Assembly: GCA_009781965.1 (NCBI GenBank)
Contig: WQUS01000026.1
Location: 1-7,868 of the forward strand
Source: Bacillota bacterium
Lineage (GTDB): Bacteria > Bacillota > Desulfotomaculia > Desulfotomaculales > Desulfallaceae
Length of the DNA stretch: 7,868 nucleotides
Direction: 5' to 3'
The position numbers and the translations under genes are program-made. Numbering within the stretch: position 1 is the stretch's first letter; each line of letters starts with the position of its first letter. The notes below the pieces were generated by a model. It did not search any database. It was not told the origin of the DNA and saw only the letters and a list, made by a program, of their open reading frames with translations. This document shows, one piece after another, positions 1 to 5,684 of the stretch.

Positions 1-375
1 ACCTTTATTACCACCGGTTCTGACGGCGGCTGCCTGGTTTATACCGAAGCCACTTCCCGCTTAATCAGCCTGGCCATCCGCGGCGGTATCGGAGCGAACG
101 AAATTATCGAACAGCTTACCGGCACCCACTCCTGCCCGGCCTATATGCTGGCCAGAGGCAAGGGCAAAAATCTGTCGCCGGGAAAATCGTGCGCCTCGGC
201 CATCGCCAGACAACTGTCACAAATTAAAGCCGACTTGGACTTGAAGTGCAACGGCAATGGCAACGGGCACAACCAGGCGGAAGGAACCGCGCCCCAATGC
301 GAGGTGTGCGGCCAAACATTGCGCAGAGCCGAAGGCTGCCTGATCTGCCAGAACTGCGGCTTTTCCAAATGCTAA
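1..375 (+). CDS. nrdJ: C-terminal part of vitamin B12-dependent ribonucleotide reductase (NrdJ type), 5' end off window
   Basis: The frame is open from base 1 and ends at TAA 373-375, giving the last 124 residues. The first two thirds match a TSCPD domain, with GTHSCPAY at visible residues 41-48 and a Gly/Lys-rich stretch ending in SPGKSCASA. An Asn-Gly linker (NGNGNGH) follows. The tail carries six cysteines (visible residues 100, 103, 113, 116, 119, 124) and ends in CGFSKC. That TSCPD-plus-cysteine tail is the usual C-terminus of adenosylcobalamin-dependent class II ribonucleotide reductases, which reduce ribonucleotides to deoxyribonucleotides in the cytoplasm without oxygen. The tail cysteines are thought to help re-reduce the active site or bind zinc. 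The catalytic barrel is outside the window, so a stand-alone TSCPD protein cannot be fully excluded. The gene is convergent with the methyltransferase that follows. Confidence 0.8.
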   Translation, partial: TFITTGSDGGCLVYTEATSRLISLAIRGGIGANEIIEQLTGTHSCPAYMLARGKGKNLSPGKSCASAIARQLSQIKADLDLKCNGNGNGHNQAEGTAPQCEVCGQTLRRAEGCLICQNCGFSKC

Positions 376-396
376 AGCTTAAGCGGCAAGGATGTT

Positions 397-430
397 GGTT
401 AGCGGCTTTCCCAAGCGCCAAAGCCTAACC
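397..430. other. imperfect hairpin between convergent genes, possible weak bidirectional terminator
   Basis: GGTTAGCGGCTTT (397-409) can pair with AAAGCCTAACC (420-430) if two bases bulge out, leaving a 10-nt loop. It lies 22 nt after the nrdJ stop and 24 nt past the methyltransferase stop, where a shared terminator would be expected. No T-tract follows on either strand, so rho-independent termination is not demonstrated. Confidence 0.3.
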
Positions 431-453
431 GGCCTCAGACGGCGGCTAGCGGC

Positions 454-1143
454 TTACTTCAGCGAAGTAGCACAGATGAAACCACCGTCAAGGCGGCCTG
501 CTTCTACCGCCGCGGCTTCCAGAGCCAAGGCCTGTTCTTCCCGGCTATAATCAAAATCAGGCGGCACGAACAGCGCGGCTTGCCCCCGCACCTCCCGGCC
601 TGGCATCAGCGCCAGCAATTCGGCAAGGGTATAAAATTTAGCCCGGTTAAACACACTGTCCGGATCACGGCGGGCTGCTTCGTCATAAAACCGCCACCAG
701 TCGCTGTCCCGGCCAAGCAAACCCACCACCAACCGGCCGCCGGTTTTCAGCACCCGGTAGGCCTCCCCCAACGCGGCAGCCAAATCAGGAACAAATTCCA
801 AAGCAACCACCGACAAAACAGCGTCAAAGCTCTGTTCAGCAAAGGGCAATCGCAATGCGTCAGCCTCCAGGAACCGGATATTAAGCCCGGCATTTTGCGC
901 TTTAGCCCGAGCCTGAGCCAGCATGGAGGACGCAATATCCACCCCGGTCACCTCAACCCCCCTGGCCGCCAGCTCCAAAGCATACAATCCGGTGCCGCAG
1001 CCGACGTCCAGCAGCCGCAGGCCCGCCCGGGGCGCCAGATAAGAGTAAACGACTTCCCTCTCAATACGGTCCACCATGCGGCCCGCCGGCTCTTCATACC
1101 AACTGTCATACCCGCCGGCCAAAGCGTCAAATAGTTGACTCAC
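454..1143 (-). CDS. class I SAM-dependent methyltransferase (Methyltransf_11 type)
   Basis: The protein has 229 residues and starts at GTG 1143-1141. The start is fixed by GGAGGT at 1155-1150 on the minus strand, 6 nt upstream. Motif I, which binds S-adenosylmethionine, is LLDVGCGTG at residues 44-52. The acidic residue ending strand 2 is D69 in GVDIA. The motif II/III region reads DALRLPF then SFDAVLSVVALEFV at about residues 95-117, followed by the Tyr-Arg-Val-Leu-Lys-x-Gly-Gly segment at 129-136. This order and the length fit small cytoplasmic methyltransferases related to UbiE/BioC. The substrate cannot be read from the sequence. The N-terminal FDALAGGYDSWYEEPAGR resembles the entry segment of UbiE-like enzymes. 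The gene stands alone, converging on nrdJ and diverging from the M24 peptidase. The enzyme class is certain; the substrate is unknown. Confidence 0.9.
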   Translation of the reverse strand: MSQLFDALAGGYDSWYEEPAGRMVDRIEREVVYSYLAPRAGLRLLDVGCGTGLYALELAARGVEVTGVDIASSMLAQARAKAQNAGLNIRFLEADALRLPFAEQSFDAVLSVVALEFVPDLAAALGEAYRVLKTGGRLVVGLLGRDSDWWRFYDEAARRDPDSVFNRAKFYTLAELLALMPGREVRGQAALFVPPDFDYSREEQALALEAAAVEAGRLDGGFICATSLK

Positions 1144-1164
1144 TTCTTTACCTCCATAATTCTT

Positions 1165-1192
1165 ATTATCCGTATTATCCGTTACTGGTCAG
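1165..1192 (-). promoter_or_regulatory. candidate promoter of the methyltransferase gene
   Basis: On the minus strand CTGACC (1192-1187, four of six -35 matches) is followed after 16 nt by GATAAT (1170-1165, five of six -10 matches). The expected transcription start is then about 15 nt upstream of the GTG. The -35 lies inside the left end of the inserted repeat element and the -10 lies just outside it, in a second copy of the flanking TATTATCC. Confidence 0.4.
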
Positions 1193-1327
1193 ACCCTGTG
1201 TTTGTTAGTACCCGTATCCCAGGCTAGTAAAGTTATTAACCGTAAGCGATTTCTCGAAGAGTATGAGCGCACGGTTAATAACTTTACTGGCCGGCTCGAT
1301 GCTGAACAGTAACGTGTGAACAGTAAC
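1181..1327. mobile_element. MITE-like non-coding insertion with terminal inverted repeats and 8-bp target duplication
   Basis: The left end GTTACTGGTCAGAC and the reverse complement of the right end, GTTACTGTTCACAC, agree at 12 of 14 bases. TATTATCC occurs immediately outside both ends (1173-1180 and 1328-1335), as expected for an 8-bp target-site duplication. The right end is itself tandemly doubled: TGAACAGTAAC at 1303-1313 and again at 1317-1327. A perfect 18-bp inverted repeat sits inside. No reading frame of note is present, so this would be a non-autonomous element moved by a transposase encoded elsewhere. I cannot assign the insertion-sequence family. The exact outer border is uncertain because of the doubled right end, and the left flank contains a second TATTATCC (1164-1171). 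Confidence 0.65.
1222..1292. repeat. 18-bp perfect inverted repeat, 22-pair stem with a 27-nt loop
   Basis: AGTAAAGTTATTAACCGT (1226-1243) is the exact reverse complement of 1271-1288. Allowing one G-U pair, the stem extends outward by GGCT/GGCC to 1222 and 1292. The 27-nt loop (1244-1270) begins AAGCG and ends GAGCGC. No T-tract follows, so it is not a standard terminator. It forms the core of the MITE-like element. Confidence 0.85.
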
Positions 1328-1391
1328 TATTATCCATCATCAGACAGCGGATGACAAGCAGGAGATCTATTTTAACAGGCCCTACTTGTGT

Positions 1392-1407
1392 TATAATTTG
1401 CTATAAT
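1392..1407 (+). promoter_or_regulatory. candidate -10 boxes upstream of the M24 peptidase gene
   Basis: Two perfect TATAAT hexamers lie at 1392-1397 and 1402-1407, 68-83 nt before the peptidase start. The nearest -35-like sequence is TTAACA (1372-1377), only 14 nt from the first hexamer, so the pairing is not optimal. The stretch lies downstream of the MITE-like element and is the only promoter-like sequence before the gene. Confidence 0.4.
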
Positions 1408-1474
1408 TAATCCTCATACAATATTACTGACAATAAATGGAGCTGAATGACTTATCGAGTAAAGGAGGAGCAAC

Positions 1475-2653
1475 ATGCAACTGACGCCAAAAAGCGAATT
1501 GGATGCGCGCATTGCCAAACTTCAGCAACTGATCGCCGCCGCGGACATGGACGGAGTCATTATCCTGCAGAATGCAGATTTATTTTATTTTACCGGCACG
1601 ATACAGCAAGCCCACCTATATGTACCGGCAGCGGGAAAACCGATTTTTATGGTCAAAAAAAATTTAAACCGGGCCCTGGACGAATCAGCCCTGGAGGAAA
1701 TAGTGCCCCTGGCCAACCTCAAGGAAATCCCCGACCTGTTGGCGACCTACGGTCACCGCAATTTAAACCGGCTGGGGTTTGAGCTGGATGTGCTGCCGGC
1801 GGCGCTGTTCCTGCGCTACCAAAAAATATTCGCCCCGGCCCAGGCAACGGACGCCAGCCCATTAATCCGCCGGGTGAAAATGGTAAAATCCGATTACGAA
1901 TTGGGCCTGCTCCGGGAATCAGCCCAAATGACCAAAACTGCCTTTACAAAGGTTAAGGAATATTTGCGGGAAGGCGTCGCCGAGTTTGAACTGGCGGCTC
2001 AGCTGGAGCTGACATCACGGCTGATGGGACATCAGGGCATGATTAGAAGCCGCGGCTTCAACCAGGAAATCGCGCTTCACCTGATGGCCGGGCCGAGCCT
2101 GGGCGTACTCAGCTATATGGACACTCCCCTCGGGGGACCGGGGCTCAGTCCTGCCCTTCCCCAAGGGGCGGGTGCCAGAAAAATTCAGCGCGACGAACCG
2201 GTAATGCTGGATTACGGCGGCGTTTACGAAGGTTATGTGACGGACCAGACCAGGACTTTTTGCCTGGGCCGGCTGCCGGAAAAAATGACCCGGGCCTATG
2301 ACGCGACAGTGGAAATACTGGAAATGTTCAGGCAAAAAGCCACGCCCGGAGCGTCATGCGCGGATATTTACGAGCAGGCGGTTACAATGGCCGCCGCAGC
2401 CGGTTTGGGCGGCAATTTTATGGGCTATCCCCAGGGAGTGACCTTCATCGGACATGGCTTGGGTATTGAGTTGGACGAATGGCCGGTGATAGCCAAGGGG
2501 TTTGACATGCCTTTGGAAGCAGGCATGGTCGTGGCCGTCGAGCCTAAGTTTATCTTTCCGGAATGGGCCGTGGGCATTGAGAATACCTTTGTGATCAGAG
2601 ATCATGGTCCGGAAACCATCACCGAGTTTGAAGAGGGAATCATCTACCTGTAA
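1475..2653 (+). CDS. M24-family metallopeptidase, Xaa-Pro aminopeptidase/dipeptidase type
   Basis: The protein has 392 residues. ATG 1475 is supported by AAAGGAGG (1461-1468), 6 nt upstream. Residues 1 to about 135 form a creatinase-type N-terminal domain (ADMDGVIILQNADLFYFTG). Residues from about 140 on form the pita-bread catalytic domain. All five expected metal ligands are present: D246 (MLDYGG), D257 (TDQTRTF), H327 (GHGLG), E356 (AVEPKF) and E369 (GIENTF). The family uses two metal ions, often Mn or Co, to cut peptide bonds next to proline, or related amide bonds. No signal peptide is seen, so the protein is cytoplasmic. The acyl-CoA dehydrogenase gene follows after 31 nt, so the two are probably one transcript. 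Some M24 proteins hydrolyse creatine-like compounds, so the substrate is open, but the metallohydrolase class is secure. Confidence 0.93.
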   Translation: MQLTPKSELDARIAKLQQLIAAADMDGVIILQNADLFYFTGTIQQAHLYVPAAGKPIFMVKKNLNRALDESALEEIVPLANLKEIPDLLATYGHRNLNRLGFELDVLPAALFLRYQKIFAPAQATDASPLIRRVKMVKSDYELGLLRESAQMTKTAFTKVKEYLREGVAEFELAAQLELTSRLMGHQGMIRSRGFNQEIALHLMAGPSLGVLSYMDTPLGGPGLSPALPQGAGARKIQRDEPVMLDYGGVYEGYVTDQTRTFCLGRLPEKMTRAYDATVEILEMFRQKATPGASCADIYEQAVTMAAAAGLGGNFMGYPQGVTFIGHGLGIELDEWPVIAKGFDMPLEAGMVVAVEPKFIFPEWAVGIENTFVIRDHGPETITEFEEGIIYL

Positions 2654-2684
2654 TACTGTAAATAGAGTAAGGAGGCCATCGGCT

Positions 2685-3824
2685 TTGGATTTCATATTAA
2701 GTGCGGAACAGGAGCTTATGCGCAAAACAGTGCGCGACTTCGCAGAAAAAGAGGTAGCGCCTAAAGCCGCCCGGATGGATGAGGAAGAACAATTTGACTG
2801 GCGCCTGTGGGAGCAAATGGCCGTCATCGGCTTGACAGGCATACCTTTCCCCGAAGAATACGACGGCGCGGACATGAACCACCTGGCCTATGCCATCGCG
2901 GTGGAAGAACTGTCCCGGGTGTGCGGCTCCACCGGGGTTACCGTTTCAGCTCATACATCCCTTTGCTGCTGGCCGATTTATGCCTTTGGCACGGAAGAAC
3001 AAAAGCAAAAATATCTCCGGCCCCTGGCCGGCGGCGCAAAGGTCGGCGCCCTGGGGCTTACGGAACCCTCCGCCGGCTCTGACGCCGCCGCGGTTAAGCT
3101 GAGCGCCAGGCCGGACGGCGACGAGTACATACTAAACGGCACGAAAATTTTCATCACCAACGGCGAACGGGCCGATACTTATGTGATTATCGCCTCAACC
3201 GACAAAAGCAAAGGCAGACAGGCCATCACCGCTTTGATAGTGGAAAAAGGCACGCCCGGTTTCACCTTCGGCAAAAAGGAACGCAAGCTGGGCATCAGAG
3301 CTTCCTATACCTACGAATTGGTATTTGAAAACTGCCGGGTACCCAAAGCAAACATTTTGGGTCAACAGGGCGAGGGGCTTAAAATCGCGTTCAAAACCCT
3401 TGACGGCGGGCGCATCGGCATTGCCGCCCAAGCCTTGGGCATCGCCCAGGGCGCCTTTGAGCAAGCTTTGCATTATGCTCAAACCAGGGAGCAATTCGGA
3501 CAGCCGATTAGCTCTTTTCAGGGCTTGCAGTGGATGCTGGCCGATATGCATACCCAGATTGAAGCAGCCAGGCTGTTGGTATACAGAGCCGCCTGGCTAA
3601 AGGACAATAACCAGCCTTACAGTAAAGAAGCGGCCATGGCCAAGCTGCACGCATCGGAAACGGCCATGTGGGTAACCACCAAAGCGGTGCAAATTCTGGG
3701 CGGCTACGGTTACACCAGGGAGTACGCGGTGGAGCGCATGATGCGGGACGCTAAAATTACCGAAATATATGAGGGCACCAATGAGGTGCAGCGGATAGTG
3801 ATCGCCGCTAATATCTTAAAATAA
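2685..3824 (+). CDS. acyl-CoA dehydrogenase, short-chain (butyryl-CoA dehydrogenase-like)
   Basis: Starting at TTG 2685 the protein has 379 residues and begins MDFILSAEQELMRKTVRDFA, the normal start of this family. TAAGGAGG (2668-2675) lies 9 nt upstream. The frame stays open back to ATG 2604, but that would add 27 unrelated residues read from the end of the peptidase gene. FAD-dependent enzymes of this family oxidise acyl-CoA to enoyl-CoA, or run the reverse in fermenters, with electron-transferring flavoprotein. Visible signatures are ALGLTEPSAGSDA (122-134), FITNGERADTYV (156-167), QILGGYGYTRE (336-346) and IYEGTNEVQR (361-370), with E363 at the position of the catalytic base. The length equals that of bacterial butyryl-CoA dehydrogenases. 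No etfAB or crotonase gene is in view, so the true acyl chain is inferred only loosely. Confidence 0.95.
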   Translation: MDFILSAEQELMRKTVRDFAEKEVAPKAARMDEEEQFDWRLWEQMAVIGLTGIPFPEEYDGADMNHLAYAIAVEELSRVCGSTGVTVSAHTSLCCWPIYAFGTEEQKQKYLRPLAGGAKVGALGLTEPSAGSDAAAVKLSARPDGDEYILNGTKIFITNGERADTYVIIASTDKSKGRQAITALIVEKGTPGFTFGKKERKLGIRASYTYELVFENCRVPKANILGQQGEGLKIAFKTLDGGRIGIAAQALGIAQGAFEQALHYAQTREQFGQPISSFQGLQWMLADMHTQIEAARLLVYRAAWLKDNNQPYSKEAAMAKLHASETAMWVTTKAVQILGGYGYTREYAVERMMRDAKITEIYEGTNEVQRIVIAANILK

Positions 3825-3968
3825 CCCCGAATATATTACAAATTTATTTATAAACCGAGCCGTAGCTTCCATATTCTCCTTTGAATCATTATATCCCGGT
3901 ATTACAGGAATTCGGATGATTAACGAAGCTTTGGTCTGAGTTAAGATGGCCGCGGCATTCTTTAATAT
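3816..3968 (-). pseudogene. remnant of a radical-SAM glycyl-radical-enzyme activating protein
   Basis: The minus strand from 3968 encodes ILKNAAAILTQTKAS and then LIIRIPVIPGYNDSKENMEA (both in the same frame), then TARFINKF. The stretch RIPVIPGYNDS followed by x-E-N-x-x-x-x-A-x-F is characteristic of activases for pyruvate formate-lyase and related glycyl-radical enzymes, where it lies in the later part of the radical-SAM barrel. Only about 45 residues are recognisable. A TGA stops the frame just upstream (3971-3969). Downstream the match fades near 3845, and the frame runs into the acyl-CoA dehydrogenase end before a TAA at 3818-3816. The CxxxCxxC iron-sulfur motif and the GGEP motif are not found nearby. 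I read this as a decayed internal fragment of a gene once on the opposite strand. The match is recognised by eye and is strong over its core. Confidence 0.65.
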
Positions 3969-4181
3969 TCAACTTTCGGTAAATCAACGCCGTAATCAAA
4001 AAGGGAAGCCGCATAAGCCGGAGAAGGCGCATAAACAAGCAAAGCAACCCAAGGAACATCAGCCGTGCGTATTTTATGATCATAATTTCCTCTTGCTATT
4101 TTTTAAAACTATAGCATAGAAAAAGGATAATATAAACATTTATTTAACTTTATTTTCAACAATCCCGATTTATTAGGCTTA
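3969..4181. other. AT-rich spacer with no recognisable intact gene
   Basis: This is the rest of the gap between the activase remnant and the next promoter. The minus strand contains a 64-codon frame (4083-3889) after an AGAGGA sequence. It has a hydrophobic, Leu- and Arg-rich start but overlaps the activase remnant in another frame. A second minus frame (4081-3962, DHKIRTADVPWVALLVYAPS...) looks more protein-like but has no start codon and ends in TAA. Neither is recognisable. The DNA becomes strongly AT-rich from about 4085. Confidence 0.4.
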
Positions 4182-4210
4182 TTGTAATTTTTTGACGTCC
4201 AGACTATAAT
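4182..4210 (+). promoter_or_regulatory. sigma-70-type promoter of the acetyltransferase cassette
   Basis: TTGTAA (4182-4187) and a perfect TATAAT (4205-4210) are separated by exactly 17 nt. Transcription would start near 4217, giving an untranslated leader of about 29 nt before the MBOAT start. The region upstream is AT-rich. Confidence 0.6.
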
Positions 4211-4245
4211 AAAGTTGCGGATTCCTTTTGGGATTTGGAGAAAAT

Positions 4246-5670
4246 ATGTTATTTTCCTCGATTATATTTATAGGCTGTTTCCTGCCGGCAGTTCTTTTTA
4301 TCTATTATGTACTGCTTAGAAAAAGAAGACTGCTGCAAAACTATTTTCTTTTATTAACCAGCCTCATGTTCTATGCCTGGGGCGAACCCCGATTTGTTTT
4401 CATATTGATTAGTTCGTTTACAATTAATTGGCTGTTCGGCATTTGGGTGGACAAGTACAAAAACCAAAAGGCTAAGGCAAAGTTAATCATTGTCTTAATG
4501 CTGATTTTTAATTTATCCATTCTCTTTGTCGTTAAGTATTTAATGTTTACCATTACCAACATCAACGCACTATTCGGAAACAGCCTGACCGTTCCATTAA
4601 TTGTACTCCCAATTGGCATTTCATTTTACACCTTTCATGCGATTTCATATGTCATCGACGTATTCAGAGGCAGAAAAGCAGCGCAAAAAAACCTTTTAAA
4701 CTTAGGGCTTTATATTTCATTTTTTCCGCAGCTTATCGCGGGACCGATTGTAAGATATGATACCATCGCCAGTCAAATTATGGGCCGGAAAGAAAGCTTT
4801 GACATTTTCTCAGCGGGAGTTTGCCGCTTCATAGTGGGACTGGCCAAAAAAGTCCTTCTGGCCAACAGTTTTGCTGCCGTCGTGAATATGAGCTTCAGCA
4901 TCGTCCAAAGCGGCAAGTTATCCGTCACTTTTGCCTGGCTGGGCGCCCGGGCGTATGCGCTGCAAATCTATTTTGATTTTTCCGGGTATTCTGATATGGC
5001 CGTTGGGCTGGGCATGATGTTTGGGTTTAAGCTGCCTGAAAACTTCAACTACCCGTACATAGCAAAATCAGCCAGTGAGTTCTGGCGGAGGTGGCACATA
5101 TCGCTGGGGATGTGGTTTCGCGACTATGTGTATTTCCCCCTTGGGGGCAGCAGGGTTTCAACAAGGGTTCGGCTGGCCTTTAATCTATTTGTGGTCTGGT
5201 TTTTGACAGGGGTTTGGCATGGCGCCAATTGGACCTTCATGTGCTGGGGGCTGCTTTATTTTGTTTTTATAACGATCGAAAAAATAACCGGCTTTGAGAA
5301 ACTGGCGATTCCAAATGTTATCAAGCACCTCTATACGCTGCTGCTCATATTGATCGGGTGGGTGCTGTTCAGGTCCAATACCATTGCAGACGCCATTCAG
5401 TATCTGCGAGTGATGTTCGGATTTTCCAGCGCCATGCTGGTGGATGCCAAAACAATCGTCTATTGCAAGGAGAATCTGGTTTATTTTGGGTTCGGCCTCC
5501 TGTTTTCGGCGCCGGTCGCTCAAGCAATCCTCCGCAAAGCGGCCAGCCTACCTTCAGGAAAAACCGCGGTTAGTCTGCTCTATACCGCTGTTCTTACAGG
5601 AATGTTTATTCTTGCGCTGGCATATCTGGTGAAGGGGACCTACAACCCTTTCATCTACTTTAACTTTTAG
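4246..5670 (+). CDS. MBOAT-family membrane O-acyltransferase (AlgI-like)
   Basis: From ATG 4246 the protein has 474 residues and begins MLFSSIIFIGCFLPAVL, the standard opening of AlgI-type proteins. GGAG (4237-4240) is 5 nt upstream. An in-frame TTG at 4228 would add six residues and lose that spacing. It is a polytopic membrane protein with many hydrophobic segments (about residues 5-24, 33-43, 50-66, 80-98, 115-135, 308-321, 362-374, 445-462). Family signatures are FFPQLIAGPIVR (159-170), QIYFDFSGYSDMA (240-252), FWRRWHISLGMWFRDYVY (279-296) and TGVWHGANWTF (321-331). The conserved histidines are H284 and H325; H325 corresponds to the catalytic histidine of AlgI/DltB-type enzymes. Such proteins pass acyl groups, usually acetyl, from a cytoplasmic donor across the membrane to a partner that modifies a cell-surface polysaccharide. 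The DHHW-type partner gene starts 14 nt downstream. The polymer is unknown. Confidence 0.95.
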   Translation: MLFSSIIFIGCFLPAVLFIYYVLLRKRRLLQNYFLLLTSLMFYAWGEPRFVFILISSFTINWLFGIWVDKYKNQKAKAKLIIVLMLIFNLSILFVVKYLMFTITNINALFGNSLTVPLIVLPIGISFYTFHAISYVIDVFRGRKAAQKNLLNLGLYISFFPQLIAGPIVRYDTIASQIMGRKESFDIFSAGVCRFIVGLAKKVLLANSFAAVVNMSFSIVQSGKLSVTFAWLGARAYALQIYFDFSGYSDMAVGLGMMFGFKLPENFNYPYIAKSASEFWRRWHISLGMWFRDYVYFPLGGSRVSTRVRLAFNLFVVWFLTGVWHGANWTFMCWGLLYFVFITIEKITGFEKLAIPNVIKHLYTLLLILIGWVLFRSNTIADAIQYLRVMFGFSSAMLVDAKTIVYCKENLVYFGFGLLFSAPVAQAILRKAASLPSGKTAVSLLYTAVLTGMFILALAYLVKGTYNPFIYFNF

Positions 5671-5684
5671 CGAGGTAACCCAAA

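Noticed and set aside
456..468. ACTTCGCTGAAGT hairpin at the 3' end of the methyltransferase gene as a terminator
   Set aside because: The stem is only 5 pairs, it lies within the last codons and no T-tract follows.
580..1134. 184-codon plus-strand open frame
   Set aside because: It is the antisense of the methyltransferase gene, which has all its family motifs, a ribosome binding site and a good start.
1447..1782. Plus-strand frame beginning just upstream of the M24 peptidase
   Set aside because: It overlaps the peptidase in another frame, its product is unlike any protein I know, and the GGAGG serves the ATG at 1475.
2015..2335. Minus-strand frames inside the peptidase and acyl-CoA dehydrogenase genes
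   Set aside because: They are antisense shadows of strongly supported genes, without ribosome binding sites.
3889..4083. 64-codon minus-strand frame with AGAGGA before its ATG and a hydrophobic start
   Set aside because: It overlaps the activase remnant in another frame, has no recognisable similarity and a Leu/Arg-heavy composition typical of chance frames. I judge the IRIPVIPGYNDS frame to be the meaningful one.
4192..4210. TTGACG as the -35 of the acetyltransferase promoter
   Set aside because: It is only 7 nt from the TATAAT, too close to be used. TTGTAA at 4182 has exact 17-nt spacing.
4228..4245. TTG start for the MBOAT gene giving six more residues
   Set aside because: The GGAG ribosome binding site lies inside that extension, and AlgI proteins begin MLFSS at the following ATG.
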